From contig NZ_JAAKGO010000004.1 in NCBI RefSeq assembly GCF_011043525.1, positions 419,081 to 483,080 of the forward strand: a DNA stretch of 64,000 bases, given 5' to 3'. Positions 29,487-38,329 of this stretch are shown piece after piece; position 1 is the first letter of the stretch, and each line of letters starts with the position of its first letter. Both the position numbers and the translations under genes were made by a program. The stretch comes from Sphingobacterium sp. SGG-5. GTDB taxonomy: Bacteria > Bacteroidota > Bacteroidia > Sphingobacteriales > Sphingobacteriaceae. Under the pieces are notes generated by a model, which had not been told where the DNA came from, made no database searches, and saw only the letters and a list, made by a program, of their open reading frames with translations.

Positions 29487-30767
29487 GTGTCCTTAGATAA
29501 ATTAAAGCTCAGTAAACGTCTTCATGCGTCCATGAAAGAATTGGGTTATTTTACGGCAAAAGAAATCCAGTTAAAATCACTTTCCCGGATAATCGGCGGG
29601 CATAATATTATTGGCATTGCACCTGAAGGAGCTGGAAAAACCACGACTTATGTTCTCGGTGTACTGATGCGGCTTAAATATACGCTGGATGAGGCTCCCA
29701 AAGTCCTGGTTTTGGCACCTAATGAAGAGAAAATTGCCGAAATAGTGGACCGATTTCTGACCATTAGCAAGAATAAGGACCTCCATATTATGGGGCTGAA
29801 AGCCAGCGGAAGTATGGAAGAAGAGATCGAAGGTCTGGTGCGTGGGGTAGATATCGTCGTGGCAACGCCCAACCGTGCTCGTGCTGTGTACCTCAAATTG
29901 GGCCTTAATTTAAATCGTATTCAGATGTTCATCATCGATGACGCGGAAGAGATCGTGAAGCAGGGCGTGCAAACTACAGTTCGGGAGCTGGCACAAAGCT
30001 GTGGGAAGGTTCAATATTTGGCGTTTAGCACAGTCGAACATGAAAAGTTGCATATCATGATCGAGGATTTTATGCCTTTCGCTACGGTTGTTGAGGTGGA
30101 AGAGTTCGCTGAGCAAAGGGCTGAAACACACGAGCTCATGCTGTATCAGGTTCCGAATTTTACGACGAAAATCAATTTGCTAAACGCGTTGATGCGTGAT
30201 GAAGAGGTATTTGAGAAGGTGGTTGTATTTGTGAATAGTCGGCTTACGGCACAGAAGCTTGGCCAAAGCCTACACACTAAAAAAGGCGAAGTAGCGGTAT
30301 TACATCCATTATTCCATGATGACGAATGGGGTATTGATGATATCGACGATTTCAAGCAGATTCCCGAATGTCGTATACTCATCGTCGCGAATGAAGGCAC
30401 CACGAATGATATTGACTTAAGTGGAATTCCATTTATTTTTCATTTCGAAATCCCGGAAAATAGGACTGATTTTTTACAACGTATCGTAAAAACTTCAGCG
30501 GAAGAGGTTATTGCAATCACATTTGCGACGGATATTGAACTTCCCGAATTCAAAAAAATAGAACATTCGTTGGGGCAGAAAGTTCACGTCATACCTCTTC
30601 CGGATGATCTTATCATCTATCGTCCCTCCAATACTCCGAAAGAAAAAAACGAAGTGGACGAATCCCAAGGTGGGGCTTTTCATAAAAAGAAACCAAGCAA
30701 TAGCAAAACCTACAACATTGGCGCTGGGACGAAAGCTAAAATGACGATGAAGAATAAGAAACGATAG
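29487..30767 (+). CDS. Divergent DEAD-box helicase-like protein
   Basis: 426 residues from a GTG start. A Q-motif-like opening (LHASMKELGYFTAKEIQLKS) precedes Walker A APEGAGKTTTYVLG, motif Ib VATPNRARA and motif II, which is DDAE instead of DEAD. Motif III is FST. The second RecA domain has VVFVNSRLTAQKLGQSL, but the usual HRxGRxGR motif VI is not recognisable (NRTDFLQRIVKTSAEE). The C-terminus is basic (KKKPSNSKTYNIGAGTKAKM), like an RNA-binding tail. ATP binding seems likely but RNA unwinding is doubtful. It is convergent with the AAA gene, with a 1-bp gap. Confidence 0.8.
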   Translation: MSLDKLKLSKRLHASMKELGYFTAKEIQLKSLSRIIGGHNIIGIAPEGAGKTTTYVLGVLMRLKYTLDEAPKVLVLAPNEEKIAEIVDRFLTISKNKDLHIMGLKASGSMEEEIEGLVRGVDIVVATPNRARAVYLKLGLNLNRIQMFIIDDAEEIVKQGVQTTVRELAQSCGKVQYLAFSTVEHEKLHIMIEDFMPFATVVEVEEFAEQRAETHELMLYQVPNFTTKINLLNALMRDEEVFEKVVVFVNSRLTAQKLGQSLHTKKGEVAVLHPLFHDDEWGIDDIDDFKQIPECRILIVANEGTTNDIDLSGIPFIFHFEIPENRTDFLQRIVKTSAEEVIAITFATDIELPEFKKIEHSLGQKVHVIPLPDDLIIYRPSNTPKEKNEVDESQGGAFHKKKPSNSKTYNIGAGTKAKMTMKNKKR

Positions 30768-30768
30768 A

Positions 30769-32235
30769 CTATATATTATTCCGTAAGTATCCCTGAAAGT
30801 TATCCTGAAACTGTAATCCGCTATCGAGCCTGTACTTGCTCAACTTATTGTACAGGGTTAATCCCCACAACACGAACTCACTGAGGAAATATATGTCTTC
30901 TTTTTTGGTGTCTGGCTGGTATTTCGCTATCAAGTGCCGGACGGGATTTACTTGTTCCAATACCTGTTGATAATCTGTATCCCCCAAGTCGTCCGACAGT
31001 TGGATACCGTCCGAACTCAAGAACCACTGCACAATTTCGTCGTAGGGATATTGTTCATTTTCCTTCTCCAGTTTTTCTATCTTGGGAAACAAGGTTGGAA
31101 ATAGGGTCTTTATCGCATCTTCTATAAGCTGCATAGCTACAGCGGCGGCCCCTTCCTGCTCACCTTCATATAGCAACTCAACTTTTCCCGTGATCGCCGG
31201 AATGATTCCCATAAAATCACCTAATCGCACCGCAGTGGCCGAACCTCCATTTTTTAGCATGCGTAGTTCGGCAGTGCTTAGTAAATTCTGAAATGCCGTA
31301 ATCCCCATTCTTGCGCTGACGCCGCTTTTTACATCGATGTATTCGCTATCCCGGGCTTCGAAACTGATCTGTTCCAATATATCGCGCGCCAGTTCGGGTA
31401 CATAAATCTGCTCCTTTTGTACGACTTCCAGGTCAGCTTCCTGTTCGGTGATTATTTTGGCCACTGCGACGGAAGTAGGATAATGTGTGAGAATTTGCGA
31501 GCCTATACGGTCCTTCAACGGTGTCACGATACTTCCTCTGTTTGTATAATCTTCGGGATTGGCCGTAAAGACAAACTGGAGATCCAAAGGCAATCGGAGT
31601 TTAAATCCACGGATCTGTATGTCACCCTCCTGCAGAATATTGAAAAGAGCAACTTGGATTCTAGCCTGTAAGTCGGGCAGTTCGTTGATCACAAATATAG
31701 AGCGGTTGGCACGCGGGATCATTCCGAAATGGATGACGCGGTCATCCGCGTAACTCAATCTTAAGTTCGCTGCTTTTATAGGGTCTACATCACCGATAAG
31801 ATCCGCCACGGTCACATCGGGTGTCGCCAATTTCTCGGCAAACCGTTCGTTTCTATGCAGCCAGCTGATCGGTGTGCTATCGCCTTTTTCTTTTATAAGC
31901 TCCAAGGCATAACGGGAAATAGGTTGATAGGGGTCGTCATTGATTTCTGACCCCTCGACTATAGGAATATATTCATCCAACAGATTGACCATCAGCCGCG
32001 CTAATCGGGTCTTTGCCTGGCCACGAAGCCCCAACAGATTGATGTTATGTTTGGAAAGAATGGCCCTTTCGAGTTCGGGAATAACGGTATCTTCATAGCC
32101 GTGTACACCTTCAAAAGCGGTTTCGCCACGCTGTATTTTATGAATCAGATTCTGACGCAGTTCTTCCTTTATACTTTTCGGACTATAACCTGCTCCTTTT
32201 AACTCTCCAAATGTTTTGATCGTCGTGTAATCCAT
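30769..32235 (-). CDS. AAA+ ATPase of the magnesium-chelatase/MoxR type
   Basis: 488 residues. Walker A is the variant LLGLRGQAKTRLARLMVNLL (about 55-74), Walker B is SIFVINELPDLQARIQVALF, and FVFTANPEDYTNRGSIVTPL holds sensor 1. The pattern is that of ChlI/BchI-like MoxR ATPases. These work with a VWA-domain partner to remodel or insert a cofactor into a target protein, and the partner gene is directly upstream (26 bp). No chelatase H subunit or tetrapyrrole gene is near, so a true Mg-chelatase role is unlikely. Confidence 0.85.
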   Translation of the reverse strand: MDYTTIKTFGELKGAGYSPKSIKEELRQNLIHKIQRGETAFEGVHGYEDTVIPELERAILSKHNINLLGLRGQAKTRLARLMVNLLDEYIPIVEGSEINDDPYQPISRYALELIKEKGDSTPISWLHRNERFAEKLATPDVTVADLIGDVDPIKAANLRLSYADDRVIHFGMIPRANRSIFVINELPDLQARIQVALFNILQEGDIQIRGFKLRLPLDLQFVFTANPEDYTNRGSIVTPLKDRIGSQILTHYPTSVAVAKIITEQEADLEVVQKEQIYVPELARDILEQISFEARDSEYIDVKSGVSARMGITAFQNLLSTAELRMLKNGGSATAVRLGDFMGIIPAITGKVELLYEGEQEGAAAVAMQLIEDAIKTLFPTLFPKIEKLEKENEQYPYDEIVQWFLSSDGIQLSDDLGDTDYQQVLEQVNPVRHLIAKYQPDTKKEDIYFLSEFVLWGLTLYNKLSKYRLDSGLQFQDNFQGYLRNNI

Positions 32236-32261
32236 GTATTGTTATTTGTTAAACCTGTGGT

Positions 32262-33383
32262 TTATCGAATTCTCTTTTTTCGGTTGTTCTCGTAATCTGC
32301 AAAAATCATTTCACTTAAGTTACCCAATCCGGTGTAGTAAGCTTTGCCCCTATTGGAAGCAGTGAACTCATCGACAAACTCCTGAAGATAGGGATCTGAC
32401 GTGATCATAAATGTGGTGATCGGTATACCTAACTTTCGAGCTTGTGCCGCCATACTGTAGCATTTAGCGGTAATGAGCGGATCTAAACCCATGGGGTTCT
32501 TGTAATATGTGCCGTCCGGCATATTCAAGCAGCTTGGCTTACCATCCGTAATCATAAATATCTGCTTATTTGCGTGGCGTTTTCGCCGTAGGATATCCAG
32601 ACCTAACTGCAGGCCCGCAACAGTATTTGTATGAAATGGCCCCACCTGCAGGTAAGGTAAATCGCTGATTGAAATTGTCCACGCATCGTTTCCAAAGACG
32701 ATAATGTCTAAGGAATCTTTTGGATACCGTGTGAGTATCAGTTCAGACAATGCCATCGCCACTTTCTTCGCCGGCGTAATACGGTCTTCGCCATACAAGA
32801 TCATACTATGGCTGATATCAATCATCAGCACCGTACTCATCTGCGACTTAAATTGCGTGTCCTCTACGACCAGGTCATGCTCCGACAGGCTGAAATCACC
32901 TATTCCATGGTTGACCTGTGCATTTTTTAAACTTTCGGTGACGGAAATCTTGTCGAGGCTATCACCGTATTGATAGCTTCTAAAATCTCCGGTGTTCTCG
33001 TCACTCTGGCCGCTATACTTGGTTTTATGATTGCCGGATGTGCCTTTGCGCATCTTTCCGAAGATTTGATCCAACGCATTTTGCCGCAGCGCTTTTTCCA
33101 TCTTCGAACTAAGACCTACTCCTCCATTTCCGTTAAAATCGATACGTTCGACAATGTAGCCCTTGTTTTTCAAATCTGCTATAAAATCGTCAACCGTATA
33201 TGTTGGAGTGGTCAATCTAAACTCTTTGTCCAATTGTCGTAGCCAATCGATAGCTTCATCAAAATCCCCTGACGTATAAGTAATAAGCTCCTTGAATATC
33301 TCAAACAATTTTTCAAAAGGTGTCTGAAAAGGTTCCTCGTACTGTTTAAAGACAAATCCTTTATTCCTATCCGTCTTGTTCAT
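32262..33383 (-). CDS. VWA-domain protein, partner of the MoxR-type ATPase
   Basis: 373 residues, no signal peptide. The C-terminal half is a von Willebrand A domain with an intact MIDAS: VLMIDISHSMILYGEDRITP (DxSxS), the Thr in FHTNTVAGLQLGLDILRR, and MITDGKPSCLNMPDG. The N-terminal half is helical and charged. MoxR/VWA pairs act as chaperones on other protein complexes. The client is not evident. It is the first gene of the pair with the AAA gene. Confidence 0.85.
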   Translation of the reverse strand: MNKTDRNKGFVFKQYEEPFQTPFEKLFEIFKELITYTSGDFDEAIDWLRQLDKEFRLTTPTYTVDDFIADLKNKGYIVERIDFNGNGGVGLSSKMEKALRQNALDQIFGKMRKGTSGNHKTKYSGQSDENTGDFRSYQYGDSLDKISVTESLKNAQVNHGIGDFSLSEHDLVVEDTQFKSQMSTVLMIDISHSMILYGEDRITPAKKVAMALSELILTRYPKDSLDIIVFGNDAWTISISDLPYLQVGPFHTNTVAGLQLGLDILRRKRHANKQIFMITDGKPSCLNMPDGTYYKNPMGLDPLITAKCYSMAAQARKLGIPITTFMITSDPYLQEFVDEFTASNRGKAYYTGLGNLSEMIFADYENNRKKRIR

Positions 33384-33473
33384 ACGCTAAAATTACGATA
33401 TAATAATTGTTATTTTCAGTCCTAAATATCACAACAATATCATGATTGTGTATTTAAATGGAAAACGGAAGGA

Positions 33474-33950
33474 TTACTTGGTCAACGCTTCCAGTTGTTG
33501 ATTGAAATCAAACTGTAAGTCCTCGTGTAGCGCGTTAATGGTTTTACGAACCATGGCCAGCTGTCTATCCAACAAGTTCTGTAGCGTTTTATCGCGACGG
33601 ATCGACGGTGACAGTGTATGAAGTTGCAGGCAAAAAGCGAGCAGGAGCTCCACCTCGGTTTCCTTTTTTTGTGAATAGCGGATATACTTCTTTACCTCTT
33701 TTAATATTTTCCGAATGCTTTTTCGCATCCAATAGTAATTCTTGTTATTGATTGTTTCAAACTGGATGATCATCTCTCGTTTGACGCCTTCTATATAAGC
33801 ATTTTCGTCATCCGCCTCGAACAGTAAATAGGTGAGCAACTCCTTATTTTCTTTTTTGAATTTTGCGAGGCGCAGACAGAAAGCGATCAGTTCATCGGTG
33901 GAGTATTGGCCGAGTTCTTTCTTAAGTTGTGAGACGGTAGAACTTTTCAT
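33474..33950 (-). CDS. Conserved helical protein of unknown function
   Basis: 158 residues, all-alpha and strongly charged (KKELGQYSTDELIAFCLRLA, KFKKENKELLTYLLFEADDE, RKSIRKILKEVKKYIRYSQK). No signal peptide, membrane segment or named domain was recognised. It follows the GreA-like gene by 15 bp on the same strand, so the two are probably co-transcribed, and lies 90 bp upstream of the VWA gene. Confidence 0.65.
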   Translation of the reverse strand: MKSSTVSQLKKELGQYSTDELIAFCLRLAKFKKENKELLTYLLFEADDENAYIEGVKREMIIQFETINNKNYYWMRKSIRKILKEVKKYIRYSQKKETEVELLLAFCLQLHTLSPSIRRDKTLQNLLDRQLAMVRKTINALHEDLQFDFNQQLEALTK

Positions 33951-33965
33951 AATAGCGCGTTCTTT

Positions 33966-34421
33966 TTACCAAATTTCTAATATCTTATACGTTCGCGTCT
34001 GAAATGAGAAAGCTTCTCCTATACACTTGCCGATGAGCAATTTGCCGACAGGTGCTGAGGGGGACAACACGAATACATCCTCCCCTTCTACCGCCAATTT
34101 TCCTACACCAATGGACAGATAAAATAAGCCGCCGTCCGTTTGTACCAAGCTTCCGAGGCCAACTGTTTTCTGCGGGTCGGGACTGAGCTTCTGTAGTATC
34201 TGCTCCATCTGCTGTGCCTGTGTTAACAATTGCTGATGTCGCTCAATTTCCTGTTTCATCATTTCCCGACCTGTCTCATACTTATCTCCGGCACTACTCT
34301 TTGTGTCTTCTTCACCTGCAGCCTGCGCAGACGCGATTGCCAGCAAAGCGGTTTGCATTCGCTCACGCACATATTGGACACAGGCATCGTGTATTTTCTC
34401 TTTGGATAATTTAAATGACAT
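33966..34421 (-). CDS. GreA/GreB-like protein
   Basis: 151 residues. An N-terminal coiled-coil hairpin (DACVQYVRERMQTALLAIAS, SSAGDKYETGREMMKQEIER, LTQAQQMEQILQKL) is followed by an FKBP-like C-terminal domain (VGLGSLVQTDGGLFYLSIGV, LSPSAPVGKLLIGKCIGEAF). This is the layout of GreA-family factors that enter the RNA polymerase secondary channel. The acidic tip expected for transcript cleavage is not obvious, so it may be a non-cleaving relative. Confidence 0.75.
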   Translation of the reverse strand: MSFKLSKEKIHDACVQYVRERMQTALLAIASAQAAGEEDTKSSAGDKYETGREMMKQEIERHQQLLTQAQQMEQILQKLSPDPQKTVGLGSLVQTDGGLFYLSIGVGKLAVEGEDVFVLSPSAPVGKLLIGKCIGEAFSFQTRTYKILEIW

Positions 34422-34436
34422 AGGAGGTAAAGATAC

Positions 34437-34469
34437 AAAAAGCAGGAAGACTTCATCTCCCTGCTTTTT
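34437..34469. terminator. Intrinsic terminator of the oxidoreductase operon region
   Basis: AAAAAGCAGG (34437-34446) pairs with CCTGCTTTTT (34460-34469), flanked by A and T runs. It lies 25 bp after the stop of the last operon gene (34494) and just before the GreA-like start (34421). On the minus strand it would end the eight-gene operon. Confidence 0.75.
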
Positions 34470-34493
34470 TCAATCTCCACTAAAGAGGTCTTT

Positions 34494-35156
34494 TTACAGC
34501 GCGAAAGCTCTGTCTCCTTTTTTATATGGATAGTCACCATCGTATTTACCGGGAATCTTCACGTAGCGTAATGCCTTGGTCATGCCTACTTCGGAAGTAA
34601 AGAAGCCGGTGAGCGTGAGCTGCTTCATCATGGTGAAGAAATGATTAGGCTTTTCATCTTTCACGGCCGCCAGCTTATTATCCAATTCGAAATCGGTCAT
34701 CTCTGCGCCCTCTTTTTCTTTTATCTCCTCCTTGATGCTTTTGAGCTCTTTGTTACGTTCTTTTTGGAATTCTTTGGCTTCTTTATCCTGTGTGTTCACA
34801 AATTGAAGCTTCTCCTCAGCGGAAAGCTCGACAAAGTTTTTACCGAAATCCTTTTGTGCACGTTCGTCCACACCATTCAGACCCTCGACAAATGCTTTCT
34901 GATCTGCCGGAGAATAGCAATCCCGGATCATCACGGGAATAAAAGAACCGACGTCAGCATCCTTAGCGCCCGGTGTACTTGTTTTAGGTAGGATCGCTTC
35001 TGCTATTTCATTCAAAAAATCAATATTGCTTTTTTCAAATAAAGATTCTACATTTTTTGAAGCCGGCCGTGTACAGCCTTCTAAAAATAGATTTGCTCCA
35101 ATTACCGAGCCTCCCAATATAAAGGCAACCCGTTGTATAGCTTCTCTTCTGTTCAT
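34494..35156 (-). CDS. Gluconate 2-dehydrogenase subunit 3 family protein (Tat-exported small subunit)
   Basis: 220 residues. The N-terminus MNRREAIQRVAFILGGSVIG has a twin-arginine signal, with a possible lipobox Cys (LFLEGC). The rest is helical (FLNEIAEAILPKTSTPGAKD, RDCYSPADQKAFVEGLNGVD, FFTMMKQLTLTGFFTSEVGM) and matches the small subunit that accompanies GMC oxidoreductases, as LacC does in glucoside 3-dehydrogenase. It probably carries the signal-less GMC subunit (36613-38298) through the Tat pathway. It is the last gene of the operon. Confidence 0.88.
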   Translation of the reverse strand: MNRREAIQRVAFILGGSVIGANLFLEGCTRPASKNVESLFEKSNIDFLNEIAEAILPKTSTPGAKDADVGSFIPVMIRDCYSPADQKAFVEGLNGVDERAQKDFGKNFVELSAEEKLQFVNTQDKEAKEFQKERNKELKSIKEEIKEKEGAEMTDFELDNKLAAVKDEKPNHFFTMMKQLTLTGFFTSEVGMTKALRYVKIPGKYDGDYPYKKGDRAFAL

Positions 35157-35166
35157 TGTACTTACT

Positions 35167-36600
35167 TTAAAATTTATAATCTATTTCCCAACCCGGACGG
35201 TATGTCCGCTTCACAAATTGGTTGACCTCCTCAAAGTTGGTCACACGCATATTGTTATTATCCCACAACAATTTTAAACTTCTGCCGGGATATTTATTGT
35301 CGATACGTAAATCGGCTCCCCTAATAGCTAAATTAGCCATCAATAAGGCTTCTGTCAGGGGTCCTGATATTTCGAAAGGAGCCGACATTTCCATCTTACC
35401 ATATCCTGCAAGACATCCTTCAACCCACTGTGCCCAGTGCCCCGACGCACCTCCCGGAACGCGCGCATATTTTTCCTTGACGTCCTTATAACGTTTGGAC
35501 GTAGGCAACAATCTGGGATTAGCGGCATAGGTGTCGGCTAAAATTTTGCCCTTTTTACCGATAAGCAGAATACCGTTTCCTCCGTTTCCGAATTTTTCGT
35601 CGGGCTCCAGTTCATCCGGACGAGGGGGCTGAATACCACCGTCCATCCAATGGATCTTGACATCGCCTTTGGTCTTCGCTGTTTTGGGAAAAGTCAGCGT
35701 AACCGAGCTTGATGGCGGGCATGATTCTGGAAAATAACCGCGCTTGAATTCATCCACATAGACCGTTCCGACACTTGCCTGCACATCTTTAACATATTGC
35801 AGACCATAGATACTAAAAGGCGCTTCTAAATTGTGGCATCCCATATCGCCCAAAGCTCCCGTACCGTAAGGCCACCACCCACGCCAGTTAAAAGGAACGA
35901 GCTTATCGATATAATCCGTATATGGGGCGGTGCCTAACCATTTGTCCCAGTCCAACGTTGACGGTACAGTTGCTTTTTTCGCCGGCCAGGCAATCCCTTG
36001 CGGCCATACCGGCCTATCGGTCCAGGCATACACCTCAAGCAAGTCGCCTATCAGACCCGCATCTACCCATTCCCGCATTTGTCTTACTCCGTCGCCGGAT
36101 GCACCCTGATTCCCCATCTGGGTGACGACTTTATATTTTTTGGCAGCATGTGTAAGCGCCCGCGCTTCCCAGACATCATGGGCGAGTGGTTTCTGAACAT
36201 ATACATGTTTACCTAACTCCATGGCAGCCAATGCCTGTATGGCATGATTGTGATCGGGGGTCGAAACCGATACAGCATCAATATGTTTATGCTCTTTGTC
36301 CAGCATTTCCCTAAAGTCAGTGTAAAACTTGGCTTTAGGAAATTTCTCGACACTGTCTTTTGCCCTTGCGCGGTCGACATCACACAGGTATGCGATATGG
36401 GCTTTACCACTTTTATGGAAATTGTTTACATCGGATTTACCCATTCCTCCCACACCGATCGAAGCAACCTGCAACATATCACTAGGTGCACGGTATCCTG
36501 CGCCACCTAAAACATGTCGCGGAACTATACTAACACCGGCCGCTAATACGGCTGTCTTTTTTATAAAATCTCTTCTATTTTCTTTACTGTTTTCTTCCAT
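35167..36600 (-). CDS. Gfo/Idh/MocA family oxidoreductase, Tat-exported
   Basis: 477 residues. A twin-arginine signal (RRDFIKKTAVLAAGVSIVPR) precedes the NAD(P)-binding Rossmann domain (VASIGVGGMGKSDVNNFHKS) with the family segments HIDAVSVSTPDHNHAIQALA and GKHVYVQKPLAHDVWEARAL (catalytic Lys in EKP-like QKP). The C-terminal alpha/beta domain follows. In this operon it would act on a sugar or keto-sugar in the periplasm with a tightly bound cofactor. It starts 12 bp after the GMC stop. Confidence 0.92.
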   Translation of the reverse strand: MEENSKENRRDFIKKTAVLAAGVSIVPRHVLGGAGYRAPSDMLQVASIGVGGMGKSDVNNFHKSGKAHIAYLCDVDRARAKDSVEKFPKAKFYTDFREMLDKEHKHIDAVSVSTPDHNHAIQALAAMELGKHVYVQKPLAHDVWEARALTHAAKKYKVVTQMGNQGASGDGVRQMREWVDAGLIGDLLEVYAWTDRPVWPQGIAWPAKKATVPSTLDWDKWLGTAPYTDYIDKLVPFNWRGWWPYGTGALGDMGCHNLEAPFSIYGLQYVKDVQASVGTVYVDEFKRGYFPESCPPSSSVTLTFPKTAKTKGDVKIHWMDGGIQPPRPDELEPDEKFGNGGNGILLIGKKGKILADTYAANPRLLPTSKRYKDVKEKYARVPGGASGHWAQWVEGCLAGYGKMEMSAPFEISGPLTEALLMANLAIRGADLRIDNKYPGRSLKLLWDNNNMRVTNFEEVNQFVKRTYRPGWEIDYKF

Positions 36601-36612
36601 GATACGTGGATA

Positions 36613-38298
36613 TTATAAATTACCTTTCTTGAGCTCATCTACAGCAAAATCTACTGCTCGTGCCGTAAGCGCCATATAGGTCAATGAAGGGTTGACGCAG
36701 GATGCAGAAGTCATACATGCACCGTCTGTGACGAACACGTTCAAAGCGTCCCATACCTGGTTATGCTTATTCAACACGGAATTCTTCGGATCGGTACCCA
36801 TACGGGCAGTTCCCATCTCATGAATTCCCTGTCCAAAACCATAACCTCTGTCATACGTTTTAACATCCTTAACACCGATACTCTCCAGCATTTCCTTCAT
36901 CTCATTCATCATATCCGGTCGCATGGCCCACTCATTTTCTTTAATTTCCATATCCATCGCCAAAACGGGTAATCCCCACTTATCTTTTTTGTCTTTGTCG
37001 AGGAATATACGATTCTCATGGTATGGAAGGGTCTCACCGAATGCGCCGAAGCTGATCCGCCAATCGCCTGGTTCCAACATGGCATCTTTCCAGTCTCCAC
37101 CTACGCTCATCTCTTCGACGGATCCCGACCAACGTCCACGGCTCGCGCCACCTTGATAACCAAATCCACGAACGTAATCACGCTTTTTATCGTCTCCCGG
37201 AATATTCACAAACCGAGGTACATACACACCCCCTGGGCGTCTGCCGAAAATGTATTTATCTTCATAACCTTCTACTCGACCACCGGCTCCCAATCTGAAA
37301 TGGTGATCCATTGCGTTATGACCCAGTTCGCCGCTACTGCTACCCAAACCGCCTTCCCAAACATCTGTAGCTGAATTCATCAGTACCCATGTTGAATTAA
37401 AAGCGGAGGCGTTTAAGAAGATAATCTTTGCATAGTACTCATACGTTTGATTCGTTTCTGCATCCAGTACCTCGACGCCCGTTGCACGCTTCGTATCTTT
37501 ATCGTAAAGAATACGGGTGACGATAGAAAAGGGACGTAATGTTAGGTTTCCGGTTTTCATCGCCGCAGGCAATGTAGCGGATTGTGTACTGAAGTAAGCT
37601 CCGAAGTTACAGCCCAACCAACATTGGTTCTGGAACTGACAATTTATACGGCCCTCATGTGGTACCGTAATGTTTGCCGTCCGTGAATTAATGATATGTC
37701 GATGGCCGCCGTACTTCTGTTTTAGACGTGCTGCATAATCTTTCTCGACAACGTTCATCGGAATGGCCGGCATAAAATCCCCATCGGGCAGAACATCTAA
37801 TCCGTCACGATGGCCCTGAATTCCGGCAAACTTTTCAGCATAACTGTACCATGGTGCAATATCTTTATACCGGATCGGCCAATCAGTACCATGCCCGTCC
37901 TTCAGGTTCGCTTCAAAATCCAGATCGGAAAAGCGATAACTCTGCCTCCCCCACATTAACGAACGGCCACCCACCTGATAACCCCGATACCAGTCAAAAC
38001 GTTTAACTTCGGTATAAGGGCTCTCTTTTTCATTCACCCAAAAGTCAAGATTTTTCTCGTTCAAGGGGTAGTCTCTCTTTAAAACAGGATAATCTTCTTC
38101 CATCTGTTTTGTTCTCCCCCCCCGATGCGGGTAATCCCACAGATTCTCATTCGCATGATAATCCTTGATATGCTCTACATTTCGCCCTCTTTCGAGCATA
38201 ATTGTTTTCAACCCCTTTTGCGTAAGTTCCTTAGCAGCCCATCCGCCACTGATTCCTGAACCTATCACAATTGCATCATACACATTATTTTCGCTCAT
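36613..38298 (-). CDS. GMC family oxidoreductase (FAD), glucoside 3-dehydrogenase-like
   Basis: 561 residues. It starts YDAIVIGSGISGGWAAKELT, the GxGxxG FAD-binding fold, and has no signal peptide of its own. The C-terminal catalytic region has HEMGTARMGTDPKNSVLNKH (active-site His) and VNPSLTYMALTARAVD. Together with the Tat-signalled Gluconate_2-dh3 subunit encoded two genes downstream, it resembles LacA-type enzymes that oxidise glucosides at C3 and pass electrons to a cytochrome. No cytochrome c gene is in the operon. The substrate is inferred, not shown. Confidence 0.9.
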   Translation of the reverse strand: MSENNVYDAIVIGSGISGGWAAKELTQKGLKTIMLERGRNVEHIKDYHANENLWDYPHRGGRTKQMEEDYPVLKRDYPLNEKNLDFWVNEKESPYTEVKRFDWYRGYQVGGRSLMWGRQSYRFSDLDFEANLKDGHGTDWPIRYKDIAPWYSYAEKFAGIQGHRDGLDVLPDGDFMPAIPMNVVEKDYAARLKQKYGGHRHIINSRTANITVPHEGRINCQFQNQCWLGCNFGAYFSTQSATLPAAMKTGNLTLRPFSIVTRILYDKDTKRATGVEVLDAETNQTYEYYAKIIFLNASAFNSTWVLMNSATDVWEGGLGSSSGELGHNAMDHHFRLGAGGRVEGYEDKYIFGRRPGGVYVPRFVNIPGDDKKRDYVRGFGYQGGASRGRWSGSVEEMSVGGDWKDAMLEPGDWRISFGAFGETLPYHENRIFLDKDKKDKWGLPVLAMDMEIKENEWAMRPDMMNEMKEMLESIGVKDVKTYDRGYGFGQGIHEMGTARMGTDPKNSVLNKHNQVWDALNVFVTDGACMTSASCVNPSLTYMALTARAVDFAVDELKKGNL

Positions 38299-38329
38299 TT
38301 TTTAGTTTATTTAATATAATAGACAATTT

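Noticed and set aside
30769..32235. Mg-chelatase subunit for chlorophyll-type synthesis
   Set aside because: There is no chelatase H subunit or tetrapyrrole gene nearby; MoxR/VWA chaperone pairs are a better fit.
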